Assembly: GCA_035489755.1 (NCBI GenBank)
Contig: DATGZK010000038.1
Location: 1-64,000, forward strand
Length of the DNA: 64,000 nt
Origin: UBA9160 sp035489755
Lineage (GTDB): Bacteria > Myxococcota_A > UBA9160
Reading direction: 5' to 3'
Part shown: piece by piece, positions 1 to 7,949 of the stretch
Numbering within the stretch: the stretch's first letter is position 1
Layout of the letters: every line of letters begins with the position of its first letter
Notes under the pieces: generated by a model
Databases searched by the model: none
Told to the model about the DNA's origin: nothing
What the model saw: only the letters and a program-made list of their open reading frames with translations
Made by a program: the position numbers and the translations under genes

Positions 1-43
1 TTTCGAGTTCCCTCGCCCACGCGCCATGGGTTAAGATCCTCCG

Positions 44-475
44 ATGAAGCCGACCCGTGTACGTGACATCATGCAGGAGAAGATCGTCACGATCAGCGCG
101 GGTGAACGCCTGTCGACGGTTGAAGATATCATGACGCTGGGTCGCGTGCGCCACATGCCCGTGGTGCACGCCGGTAAGCTCGTCGGCGTCGTCTCCGAGC
201 GCGACCTCCTGCGGGCCTCTCTTTCCTCACTTCATACCGCGCGCGCCGAGGAGCGGCGTGCCTTCCTCCACGTCGTGGAGATCGCCCGCGTGATGTCGAC
301 TCCGCCGATCGTGATTGGTCCGGACGCGGCGATCCAGGAGGCCGCGCTCATCATGGCGGAGCGCAAGATCGGCTGCCTGCCCGTGGTGGACGGGGACGCG
401 CTCGTGGGCCTTCTGACAGAGACGGACATGCTGCGCCATTTTGCCGGCGTCCCGCCCGAGGATCGCGAGCCCTAG
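44..475 (+). CDS. CBS-domain pair protein
   Basis: This 143-residue protein consists almost entirely of two CBS domains, roughly residues 8-66 and 85-137. Each carries the family pattern of a hydrophobic strand, a Gly-rich turn and a V-G-V/L-[VL]-[ST]-E-x-D segment (VGVVSERDLL and VGLLTETDML). CBS pairs bind adenine nucleotides or S-adenosylmethionine and act as energy or redox sensors. With no attached enzyme or transporter, this one probably regulates a partner or stands alone in the cytoplasm. The start is the ATG at 44; no strong ribosome binding site is visible. It is separated by 179 bases from the next gene and is probably not co-transcribed with it. The partner is not identifiable here. 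Confidence 0.9.
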   Translation: MKPTRVRDIMQEKIVTISAGERLSTVEDIMTLGRVRHMPVVHAGKLVGVVSERDLLRASLSSLHTARAEERRAFLHVVEIARVMSTPPIVIGPDAAIQEAALIMAERKIGCLPVVDGDALVGLLTETDMLRHFAGVPPEDREP

Positions 476-654
476 TCCCGCGCCCCGGCCTTTTCCGCGC
501 CCCACCTGCGATTCGCCCGGGTCGTTGAGTCCCACAGGTCCCCTCGTTCCCGGCAATCCAGCGGCCTGCCCGCGGTGTACCCATCCGGAAGAGGAGGCCC
601 AAGCCTTGGCACACGACCCACCTTGCCGATTTCCCCCGGATTCCAGGCATCTGC

Positions 655-969
655 ATGCTGGGCTTGCTCTGGATTGCGGCCTTCGCGGGGGCTCCCGTGC
701 CGGCTCACGCCGCGTCCACGGCTCCCGCCGAGGTGCACATCTGGAACTTCACGTTCGATCCGCCGAGCCTCACCGTCCCCGTAGGTGCCACGGTGACCTG
801 GATCAACCGGGATGACGAGCCCCACACGGTGACCTCCGCGGAGGGCGCCTTCACCTCGCAGGCCCTCGACACCGACGACTCGTTCTCCTTCCGCTTCGAT
901 GCGCCGGGTACCTATGTCTACCGCTGCGCCATACACCCCCAGATGACAGGAACAATCGTCGTCCGGTAG
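655..969 (+). CDS. Secreted cupredoxin (plastocyanin/azurin-like)
   Basis: This 104-residue precursor has a hydrophobic N-terminal export signal (about residues 1-20, ending AHA-A) followed by a single cupredoxin fold. The type 1 copper ligands are all present: His57 in the EPHTV motif, then Cys91, His94 and Met97 in the C-terminal YRCAIHPQM motif. It is therefore probably a functional blue copper electron carrier in the periplasm. The signal has no basic residue before the hydrophobic stretch and the start lacks a clear ribosome binding site, so the true start may lie upstream. The gene sits 28 bases before a Tat-exported metallophosphoesterase, which suggests shared transcription. The redox partner is unknown. 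Confidence 0.88.
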   Translation: MLGLLWIAAFAGAPVPAHAASTAPAEVHIWNFTFDPPSLTVPVGATVTWINRDDEPHTVTSAEGAFTSQALDTDDSFSFRFDAPGTYVYRCAIHPQMTGTIVVR

Positions 970-997
970 GAACGACGCGTTGCCCGTGGAGGATTCG

Positions 998-1963
998 ATG
1001 TCCCAAGAAAAGCCCGAGAACAGCACAAGCCGCCGCGACTTCATGAAGTGCATGGCCTGGGCAGGCACGGGCCTCGTCTGGACGCTAAGCGGTGGCATTC
1101 TCTCGTCCAAGGCACTTGCCGGCCTTCAGGCCGCGCCGAACGCTCCCCGGGCGGGCCCGGGCGGGAGATCCACCTCTGGTTTCCGCTTCGTGCAGATCAG
1201 CGACACGCACATCGGCTTCGAGAAGGATCCGAACAAAGATCCGGTTGCGACCTTGCAGGAGTCGATCGCACGCATCCGCGCCCTGGATCCGGCCCCCGAC
1301 TTTCTGATCCACACCGGAGATCTGACGCATGCCCAGAAGGCCGGCGGGTTCGACACCGTGGCGCAGCTCCTCGGCGACGTGGCCTTGGGAGGAACCTTCT
1401 TTGTCCCGGGTGAGCACGACGTCTTTGGCGACGGAGGCAAGGAGTATCTCGCGCGCTTCGGCCGGGGCACGCTGGGCGGCGGATGGCGCAGCTTCGACCA
1501 CCAGGGAGTGCACTTCATTGGGCTCGTGAACGTTCTCAACTTTAAATCGGGAGGCATGGGAATGCTCGGCTCGGAGCAGCTCGAATGGCTCGAGGACGAC
1601 GTGAAACGGCTCTCGAGCAGCACCCCCGTCGTGGTCTACACGCACATCCCGCTTTGGGCGGTTTATCCTGAGTGGGGCTGGACGACGGGCGACGCGCAGC
1701 AGGCGCTGGCTTATCTGAAGCGCTTTGGCTCGGTGACGGTGCTGAACGGACACATTCACCAAGTGCTCCAGAAGGTCGAAGGCAACATGACTTTCCATAA
1801 CGCGATGTCGACGGCGTTTCCGCAGCCGGCGCCGGGCCAAGGGCCCGGGCCGGGGCCGCTCAAGGTGCCCGCAGACGAGGTGCGCCGGCTGCTCGGCCTG
1901 CGCTCCGTGACCTACACCGCCGGGAAGCAGCCCCTCGCCGTCGTAGACTCGACGCTCGGCTGA
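998..1963 (+). CDS. Tat-exported metallophosphoesterase
   Basis: This 321-residue calcineurin-like phosphoesterase starts at the ATG at 998, which has GGAGG five bases upstream; a TTG at 980 is less likely. Residues 11-17 (SRRDFMK) form a twin-arginine signal followed by a hydrophobic stretch and an A-x-A-like cleavage region. The dinuclear metal motifs are visible in order: SDTH near 68-71, HTGD near 105-108, GEHD near 138-141 (the usual Asn is Glu), YTHIP and NGHIH. It probably hydrolyses a phosphoester in the periplasm; the substrate is unknown. A sigma/anti-sigma fusion and TatA follow on the same strand. The Asn-to-Glu change in the GNHD motif is unusual and may alter activity. Confidence 0.92.
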   Translation: MSQEKPENSTSRRDFMKCMAWAGTGLVWTLSGGILSSKALAGLQAAPNAPRAGPGGRSTSGFRFVQISDTHIGFEKDPNKDPVATLQESIARIRALDPAPDFLIHTGDLTHAQKAGGFDTVAQLLGDVALGGTFFVPGEHDVFGDGGKEYLARFGRGTLGGGWRSFDHQGVHFIGLVNVLNFKSGGMGMLGSEQLEWLEDDVKRLSSSTPVVVYTHIPLWAVYPEWGWTTGDAQQALAYLKRFGSVTVLNGHIHQVLQKVEGNMTFHNAMSTAFPQPAPGQGPGPGPLKVPADEVRRLLGLRSVTYTAGKQPLAVVDSTLG

Positions 1964-1996
1964 TCCGGACGCGATCCCCGAATGGAAGGACCTCGC

Positions 1997-3052
1997 ATGA
2001 ACGGTCGAGACGCGAGCGCGAAGCCGCCCGAGGAGACGGACGAGCAGCTCGTGCACGCGCTCGCCGGCGGGCGCCAAGAGGCGCTCGGTGCGCTCTTTGC
2101 GAGGCACGCGCCGCTCGTCTTTGCGATCGCCCGCCAGACGCTCGACGCCGCGGCAGCCGAGGACATCGTGCAGGATGTGTTCCTGGCGGTCTGGCACGGC
2201 GCGGCGACCTTCGACGAAGGCCGTGGTGCGTTCCGCCCCTGGCTGCTGCAGATCGCCCATCACCGGGTGCTGAACGAGCTGCGGCGCCGCAGTCGCAAGC
2301 CGCTCTCGGGCACGGAGGCCGATCGCGAGCGCCTCGAGGCGGTCGCGGACGCGAGTCCCGAGCCCTCGGCGGAGCTGTGGCGGGAGTTCCGACGCTCCGC
2401 CGTGCGCGAGGCCCTCGAGCAGCTTCCGCCTCCTCAGCGCCAGGCCCTCGGCCTTGCATTTTTCGACGAGCTGACACACGAACAGGTCGCATCCGTCCTC
2501 AACCTGCGCCTCGGCACCGCGAAAAGTCGCATCCGGAGCGGGCTCCAGCGTCTGCGGACGCAGCTCTCGCCGGTGCTTGCGCTCCTGGCCCTCATCCTCG
2601 TCGGGAGCGCGGCGACGCTCAGCATCTTTGAACTCCGCGACCGGGCGGCGGTCTCGCGCGACGAGCGCGCCCTCGATCTCGTGACCTCGAGCGACGTGCA
2701 TCCGCTGCGCATCGAGGCTGCGCCGGGCGCGCCGGCGGAGGCCCATGCCAACTGGCGCGCACGTCCCGGGACGAAGCTCGGCGTGCTGTCGCTCTCCCAC
2801 CTGCCCGCGCCGCCCACCGGCTTCGTGTATCAGGCGTGGCTGCTGCACGAGGGTGTGTGGATCTCCCTCGGCACGGTCCTGCCCGACGCCGACGGCAAGG
2901 CGCGCATCGTGGCCGAGGAGGAGGCCGTCGCGTTCCCGCCCGAGGCGCTGCGCCTGACGCTCGAGCCGAGCTCCGGGAGTCCGGCGCCGCTGGGTCGCAC
3001 GATCCTCGCGTGGCCGGCGGACAAAGCCGGGCCGCCTTCCGGCGGAGGGTGA
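1997..3052 (+). CDS. ECF sigma factor fused to RskA-type anti-sigma domain
   Basis: This 351-residue protein joins three parts. Residues about 18-100 are sigma region 2 (the EDIVQDVFLAVW stretch) and about 130-187 are region 4 (LPPPQRQALGL, then a helix-turn-helix with GTAKSRI). A transmembrane helix follows at about 192-211, then an extracytoplasmic RskA C-terminal-like domain at about 250-345, with VYQAWLL and a G-rich, LTLEPSSGS-type ending. Sigma factors and membrane anti-sigma factors are normally separate proteins, so this chain would be membrane-tethered and self-inhibited until released, probably by proteolysis (inference). The ATG at 1997 has GGAAGGA six bases upstream and is preferred over the ATG at 1982. 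The gene follows a Tat phosphoesterase and is four bases from tatA. Confidence 0.9.
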   Translation: MNGRDASAKPPEETDEQLVHALAGGRQEALGALFARHAPLVFAIARQTLDAAAAEDIVQDVFLAVWHGAATFDEGRGAFRPWLLQIAHHRVLNELRRRSRKPLSGTEADRERLEAVADASPEPSAELWREFRRSAVREALEQLPPPQRQALGLAFFDELTHEQVASVLNLRLGTAKSRIRSGLQRLRTQLSPVLALLALILVGSAATLSIFELRDRAAVSRDERALDLVTSSDVHPLRIEAAPGAPAEAHANWRARPGTKLGVLSLSHLPAPPTGFVYQAWLLHEGVWISLGTVLPDADGKARIVAEEEAVAFPPEALRLTLEPSSGSPAPLGRTILAWPADKAGPPSGGG

Positions 3053-3056
3053 GAAC

Positions 3057-3344
3057 ATGCTCGAAGGTCTCTTTCAGCCCCTGCACCTGCTCGCAACTCT
3101 GGCGATTGCACTCGTGGTGTTCGGGCCGGCGCGCCTTCCCGAACTTGGCAAGGGCCTGGGCGAGGCCTTCCGAGGCTTTAAGACCGGCCTCCAGGGCGAG
3201 TCGCGGCCCCCGCTCCCGGCGCTAGATGCGCATGTCCTTCCAGCGCCCGGAGGCGAACCGGGCGGAGAGCAGCGAGGCCTTCGCCGTATAGTCCATGAGC
3301 AGACAGCACCACACGGCGACCACCGACCCACCGAATACCCGTGA
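3057..3344 (+). CDS. tatA: Sec-independent translocase subunit TatA/TatE-like
   Basis: This 95-residue protein has the TatA layout: an N-terminal transmembrane helix (about residues 7-22), an FGP hinge at 22-24, and an amphipathic helix containing LPELGKGLGEAFRGFKTGL. TatA oligomers form the passage for folded proteins carrying RR signals, such as the phosphoesterase two genes upstream. The ribosome site GGAGGGTGA spans the stop of the sigma gene, so translation is probably coupled. The last 40 or so codons run antisense through the end of the convergent MATE gene and look non-native (Pro-, Gly- and His-rich). The original stop may have been lost. No TatB or TatC is seen in the window. Confidence 0.87.
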   Translation: MLEGLFQPLHLLATLAIALVVFGPARLPELGKGLGEAFRGFKTGLQGESRPPLPALDAHVLPAPGGEPGGEQRGLRRIVHEQTAPHGDHRPTEYP

Positions 3345-4616
3345 GACCAAAAGCGCGCCCCCGAGGCGGAACACAAACAGTCCAGTCAGGATCGAGACCA
3401 GCGGGAAGCGAGTGTCGCCAGCGCCACGCAGGGCGCCGCCCAGCGCGAACTCCACCGCCATCAGTGGCTGGGCGGCGCCCAGGATCCAGATGAAGGTGAC
3501 GGCGAGGTTCACGGTATTCTCGCCGGCGGCCCCGAAGTAGTTCGCGACGGGCCGAGCGATTGCGATGATCGCAGCTCCGACACATGCCATCACGACCATC
3601 GCACCTGCGTTCGCGCGCCAGCCCGAGCGTGCCGCGAGCTCGGGTTCGCGCGCACCGAGATGCTGGCCTACGAGTGTCGCAGCCGCCGTCGAGAAGCCGA
3701 GCCCGGGAACGAAGGAAAAGGAAAGGATTCGCACGCCGATCAGATAGGCGGAAATCGGGTCGGTCCCGTACTGGGCGACGATTCGCAGGAAGAGCCAAAG
3801 GCCTGACTGCCAGGCGATTTGCTCGAGGGCCGTGGGCACCCCGATGCGCAAGATGCGCGCGGCCCGCGCCCGCTCGAAACCGTCGAGCCAGGGTCCCCGG
3901 GGTACGACCAGCCCGTTGCGGATCCAAAGCACTCCGTAGATTGCGGCGCTGACGCAGAGCGCGATCCCGCTGGCAATGGCGGAGCCATCGGTTCCGAGCT
4001 TTGGGGCGCCGAACTTTCCGAACACGAGGACGTAGTTCCCGGCGACATTCACGAGGTTCATCACCACACCGATGAGAAGCGGCGTTCGCACATCGCCCGC
4101 TCCGCGCAGGCCGCTGCCGAGCACAAAGCCCACGGCGAACGGCAGGGTGAACGCGAGCAGGATTCGCAGGTAGGAACCGCCGAGCACGACGACCCCCGGA
4201 GCGACGCCGAAAGCGGCGACCACCTTGTCGGCGAGGGGGATCAAGCACATCACGAAGCCGCCGAACAGGGCCCCGAGGGCCACCGAGATCCGGATCACGC
4301 GGTCCGCCTCGCGCGCATCGCCGGCACCCCACGCGCGTGCCACGAGAGCGACGGTGCCCGTCGTCACCGCGGCGAGTACCGCGAACAGCACGTTGAAGAA
4401 CTGCGAGGCAACGCCGACGGCGGCGACGGCTTCCGAGCCCAGGGAGCCCACGATCACGAAATCCACCAGTCCGACGAGTGACTGCAGCGCAAACATGGCC
4501 ATGGAGGGCCAGGCGAGCTGCCAGATGCCAGGGCGCTTGGGTCCGAGCCCTTCGGCGACGACGAGCGCCGGGGCCTCCTCCTCGAGGCCCTCGAGGGGTG
4601 AGGGCTGTGCGTTCAC
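3222..4616 (-). CDS. MATE family multidrug/metabolite exporter
   Basis: This 464-residue polytopic membrane protein has about 12 hydrophobic helices in two homologous halves, the usual length and layout of the MATE (multi antimicrobial extrusion) family. Such pumps export cationic or polyphenolic compounds in exchange for H+ or Na+. It starts with GTG at 4616, in a GTGA overlap with the stop of the upstream GMC oxidoreductase, so it is the last gene of a coupled three-gene operon. That context suggests it exports a substrate or product of the oxidoreductase, but this is inference. Its 3' end overlaps the tail of tatA on the other strand by 123 bases. Confidence 0.92.
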   Translation of the reverse strand: MNAQPSPLEGLEEEAPALVVAEGLGPKRPGIWQLAWPSMAMFALQSLVGLVDFVIVGSLGSEAVAAVGVASQFFNVLFAVLAAVTTGTVALVARAWGAGDAREADRVIRISVALGALFGGFVMCLIPLADKVVAAFGVAPGVVVLGGSYLRILLAFTLPFAVGFVLGSGLRGAGDVRTPLLIGVVMNLVNVAGNYVLVFGKFGAPKLGTDGSAIASGIALCVSAAIYGVLWIRNGLVVPRGPWLDGFERARAARILRIGVPTALEQIAWQSGLWLFLRIVAQYGTDPISAYLIGVRILSFSFVPGLGFSTAAATLVGQHLGAREPELAARSGWRANAGAMVVMACVGAAIIAIARPVANYFGAAGENTVNLAVTFIWILGAAQPLMAVEFALGGALRGAGDTRFPLVSILTGLFVFRLGGALLVSRVFGGSVVAVWCCLLMDYTAKASLLSARFASGRWKDMRI

Positions 4617-6151
4617 GCTGCGAGCTCAGGCCAGCGGGCGAGGATGTGGGAGGCGGTGCGGTCTGCCAGCGCCGCGGTCGTCAGCTGGGGCGGGGCACCG
4701 AGGGAGGTGGGAAAGACGCTCATGTCCGCGAGAAACAGGCCAGCCACCTCGTGGGATTCGCCCCATGCGTTGACCACCGACGTGCGCGAATCGGCTCCCA
4801 TCCGGCAAGTGGACTGGGGGTGCGTGGACGCAAGACCGATCTCACCCTCCCGAACACCCCGGCGCTCAAGCACGGAAAGATCGCTCCCCGGCCCGAGCTC
4901 GACGGGATCACGCCAGTAGGGAGCGAGCACGGTCTTCGCGCCGCCGGCGAAGAGTACCTTGGCGATGTGCACGAGACTCTCGGAAAGCTGGCGGCGGTCG
5001 TCCTCCTCCATCCGGTAGGCAATCCGAGGCTTTGCAAGGGAACGGCCGCTCTCCACGCTGCCGGCGCTTTGGTCGTGCAACAACGCGAGCAGGCCGACCA
5101 TCCGCGAGAACTTCGCCATGTGCGCGAAGTGCGCGCGTCCAAAGCCCGGAAGATTGGCACCCGTAAGGACCGGGAAGCCGGTGATGGGCATGAGGATGTA
5201 ACCGTGGTGCGGGTCTTTCTCGAGGTCGATGAACTGATCGATGTAGTAGCTCTGCGGGATGCCTCGGTAGGCGTGAATGGGCTCCTCCATGAATCCTGCG
5301 AGCATGACGGACGGGTGGAGGTGGAGGTTTTTTCCGACCTGGCCGCTCCCATTCGCGATTTCGCTGCGCAAAAGGAGATCCGGGGATGCGACCGCACCCG
5401 CCGCGAGCACGACCACCTTGGCCTTCACCTCGACTGAACCGCGCGGGCGACCGTCATGGTCCACCACGCTGCCGAGCACGCGCCGCACCCGCCCCCCCTC
5501 CGCCTCGATGCGCTCGGCACGTGCGTTGGCGTAGATGCGGGCCCCGGCGGCGGAGGCGCGGGGCACATAAGTGATGAGCATGGACTGCTTGGCGTCGTAG
5601 GAGCAGCCGAGGATGCAGTAGCCCGCTCCGATGCAACCTTCGCGGTTGTGACGCGCCACGAAACCCGAGTAGCCGAGCCTTTGCGCACCCGTTCGAATCA
5701 CGCGGTTCAGCGCGTTGAGCTCGGATTCGAGGATCTGTTTGACCCGAAGATTCTTTTCCACCCGTTCGAACGAGGGCGCGAGCGCCTCCGTCGTGAGCTC
5801 CGAGAGTCCGTGCTCCTCGCGCCAGATCCGCAGGATCGGTTCGGGTGCGCGGAAGGCGTAGCAGAGGTTATGGACCGTCGAGCCGCCGACATTGCGTCCC
5901 TGAAGAATGGTGTAGGCGCCATCGGCGGTCTGGCGCATCCCGGCCTCCTCGAACAGGCGGGGCAGCATGTCGTCTTCGCGCTGGGTGAAGTCTGCGCGCG
6001 TCCAGTGGTGGCCCTGCTCGAGGAGAACGACGCTCCGGCCACCCACGGCGAGCTCCGCAGCGGCCACAGCCCCACCCGCCCCCGAACCAATCACACAGAC
6101 GTCGGCGCTTTCCACCAGATCCCCGCCGCGCTCCAGAAGCTTCTCGATCAT
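4613..6151 (-). CDS. GMC family FAD-dependent oxidoreductase
   Basis: This 512-residue flavoprotein has an N-terminal dinucleotide fold with VIGSGAGGAVAAAEL, a central GMC segment (GGSTVHN), a Cys-rich motif GCIGAGYCILGC, and the C-terminal GMC_oxred_C signature around CRMG, LADMSVFPTS and the PP-x-T-x-A region. GMC enzymes oxidise alcohols, sugars or sterols. The ATG at 6151 forms an ATGA overlap with the stop of the upstream gluconate-dehydrogenase-subunit-3-like gene, which fixes the start even though the frame stays open further upstream. Together the two resemble membrane-bound gluconate or alcohol dehydrogenases, with the Tat-exported small subunit carrying the flavoprotein. No cytochrome c subunit gene is next to them. 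The substrate is not evident. Confidence 0.92.
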   Translation of the reverse strand: MIEKLLERGGDLVESADVCVIGSGAGGAVAAAELAVGGRSVVLLEQGHHWTRADFTQREDDMLPRLFEEAGMRQTADGAYTILQGRNVGGSTVHNLCYAFRAPEPILRIWREEHGLSELTTEALAPSFERVEKNLRVKQILESELNALNRVIRTGAQRLGYSGFVARHNREGCIGAGYCILGCSYDAKQSMLITYVPRASAAGARIYANARAERIEAEGGRVRRVLGSVVDHDGRPRGSVEVKAKVVVLAAGAVASPDLLLRSEIANGSGQVGKNLHLHPSVMLAGFMEEPIHAYRGIPQSYYIDQFIDLEKDPHHGYILMPITGFPVLTGANLPGFGRAHFAHMAKFSRMVGLLALLHDQSAGSVESGRSLAKPRIAYRMEEDDRRQLSESLVHIAKVLFAGGAKTVLAPYWRDPVELGPGSDLSVLERRGVREGEIGLASTHPQSTCRMGADSRTSVVNAWGESHEVAGLFLADMSVFPTSLGAPPQLTTAALADRTASHILARWPELAA

Positions 6152-6702
6152 GTGGGAGGCCGCGGGGAACGCACGAGCGGGCCGGCGTAGCCGATGAGGG
6201 GCCAGCTCTCCTCCTGGCTGTAGTAGCCGAGGATCGACAGGTTCCGAAGCGCCTTGAAGGCGAGGCGCCGGATCTCGAACCGACTTGTCATCCAGCCGCT
6301 GAGGGAGGCGTCCTTCTCGGCGTCGCTGAGTTGTGTAAAACGCCGGAATGTCCAATCGAAGAGAAAGGGGCCGTATTCGACCAGTCGCAGTGCCGTTGGC
6401 AGGAGGCTCGTGAGCGCCGGGTCGAGCTCTTGGCACGTGCGGTCGATGGTGGCGATCGCGCCGGTGGCACGCAGGCGCGGAGCAGCGGCTTGCCCGGATT
6501 CGACCATCCGCTCGGCAATCTGGGTCAAGATCTCGGTTTCGGTCCCGCTAAAGAACCGCCCGCCCACCTCTTCTGCAGCGGAGGTTGCCGCCGCCGGCAG
6601 GGCGCGAAGCTCGGCGAGTGCGCCGAGCGACGCCGAAGCGGCGGCGAGCCGCAAAAAGCCGCGGCGGGTGGTGCGCTGGAAGTCGGTCGCGAAAGGCTCC
6701 AT
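6148..6702 (-). CDS. Gluconate 2-dehydrogenase subunit 3-like protein, Tat signal
   Basis: This 184-residue protein begins with a twin-arginine signal (TTRRGFLRLAAAS, residues about 11-23) and a short hydrophobic Ala-rich core. The rest resembles the Gluconate_2-dh3 family: a helical domain with an F-[ST]-x-x-E-x-x-[IL]-L-T-x-I-[AT]-E motif near residue 50 and a conserved IGYAGP ending. These small subunits accompany a GMC-type FAD subunit and aid its export or electron transfer. Its stop overlaps the start of the GMC gene as ATGA, which supports a two-subunit periplasmic dehydrogenase. The start at 6702 is the ATG upstream of the RR motif. Confidence 0.85.
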   Translation of the reverse strand: MEPFATDFQRTTRRGFLRLAAASASLGALAELRALPAAATSAAEEVGGRFFSGTETEILTQIAERMVESGQAAAPRLRATGAIATIDRTCQELDPALTSLLPTALRLVEYGPFLFDWTFRRFTQLSDAEKDASLSGWMTSRFEIRRLAFKALRNLSILGYYSQEESWPLIGYAGPLVRSPRPPT

Positions 6703-6742
6703 GGCTGCTTGCGACGCTTGGTACCACCCTCGCGCCCGCAGC

Positions 6743-7837
6743 TCAATTCGCGCTCGCGCGTGCGAGCACTCGTCGGATCGAGCGTGGAAGTTGCTCGGGC
6801 CCGATCCGGTGCGGTGCGGCGCTGGCGATGTCGACGGCGTTGTACGTGTTCCAGAAGAGAATCGGACCGTCGCCGAGCTCCTGGCGCCGCGCCCGGTTCA
6901 AAATCGCCGAAAGGCACTTGCCGGCGTACGTCACGTCCAGAGAAAGCCCCGCGCCTGCCGCGAGTTCCACGGCCTCACGCGCAGCCGGTGTGGGCGCGCC
7001 GTAGCCCGGTCCGAGCTCGCTCGTGATGAGGGAGAAGTCCGAGGGGACGATCGTGAGCCCAGGCACCGATGGGTCCGCCCGGCGCAAAAGCGCAAGGGTT
7101 CGCCGCGCTGCCCGCGCGAGAGAAGCGGGCGAGGGAGGCAAGATGTCTGTCACGAGGACGCCGAGGGCTCGGGTGCGCAGCCGCGCAAGGCGCAGACCGA
7201 GAACCAGGCCGGCGAGCGTTCCGCCGCTGCCTACCGGCACATAGACCTGCTCGGGCTCGGGCAGCGCACCGGCGCGCACCTGCTCGGCCAGCTCGAGTCC
7301 GGCGGACACAAGGCCGAGGTTGCCGCGCGCGGACGATCCCCCGGTCGGCACGAGGAGCGGCCGATCGCTGCGAAGCAGCGAGCCCACGAGCACCCGGAGC
7401 GTTTGGATTGCCGCTCCCGGCACGTTCGCTCCGTACACCTGCTCTGCCCCGTAGCCGGCCTGAAGGAGGAGTGTCGCCCGTACCGCCTCTGTGACCGGCT
7501 GGTGAACCAGCACGAGGATGGTTTTGAGCCCCACGGCGCGTCCGAGGATCGTGGTTGCGAGCCCATGGTTCGTGCCGAGTCCGCCGGTCGTCACGAGCGT
7601 GCGCACGCCGCGCTCAAGCGCATCGCCGATCACGAACTCGAGCTTGCGCGGCTTGTTCCCACCGTACGCGGGGCACGAGCGCTCGTCGCGCTTCACGTAC
7701 AGCCTGCCCCGGGCGAACCCCTTGCGATCGAGCTCCAGTGCATCTACCGGGGTGGGCGCCTTCACGAAAGCGGCCCGGGGAAGCTTCCCCCGCGCGGCGG
7801 GATAGGCCCGAAACAGCGCCAGCTCCGGATCGGCCAC
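6743..7837 (-). CDS. PLP-dependent ACC deaminase / D-cysteine desulfhydrase-like enzyme
   Basis: This 364-residue fold-type II PLP enzyme carries the pyridoxal-lysine motif GGNKPRKLEF near residue 60, a TTGGLGTNHG segment that binds the cofactor or substrate, and a Gly-rich phosphate loop VGSGGTLAGL near 203. This is the pattern of 1-aminocyclopropane-1-carboxylate deaminase, D-cysteine desulfhydrase and related ammonia-lyases. The exact reaction cannot be told from sequence. The start is GTG at 7837, preceded by a G-rich ribosome site. It lies 40 bases upstream of the Tat/GMC/MATE operon on the same strand and could be its first gene. The aldehyde dehydrogenase is divergent, 112 bases away. 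Confidence 0.86.
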   Translation of the reverse strand: MADPELALFRAYPAARGKLPRAAFVKAPTPVDALELDRKGFARGRLYVKRDERSCPAYGGNKPRKLEFVIGDALERGVRTLVTTGGLGTNHGLATTILGRAVGLKTILVLVHQPVTEAVRATLLLQAGYGAEQVYGANVPGAAIQTLRVLVGSLLRSDRPLLVPTGGSSARGNLGLVSAGLELAEQVRAGALPEPEQVYVPVGSGGTLAGLVLGLRLARLRTRALGVLVTDILPPSPASLARAARRTLALLRRADPSVPGLTIVPSDFSLITSELGPGYGAPTPAAREAVELAAGAGLSLDVTYAGKCLSAILNRARRQELGDGPILFWNTYNAVDIASAAPHRIGPEQLPRSIRRVLARASAN

Positions 7838-7949
7838 GCCCCCCTAATGGCACGACCCCGACGAGGGCGCAACGCACGAAATCAGGCTTTGACACCTCCC
7901 GCGGGGCTCTCGTACCCTCGGTCCACAGCCAACAGCACCGGAGACCCCC

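Noticed and set aside
1085..3058. Long minus-strand frame (657 residues) opposite the phosphoesterase and sigma genes
   Set aside because: It is Arg/Gly/His-rich with no domain, and mirrors clear genes on the plus strand. Such antisense frames are common in GC-rich DNA.
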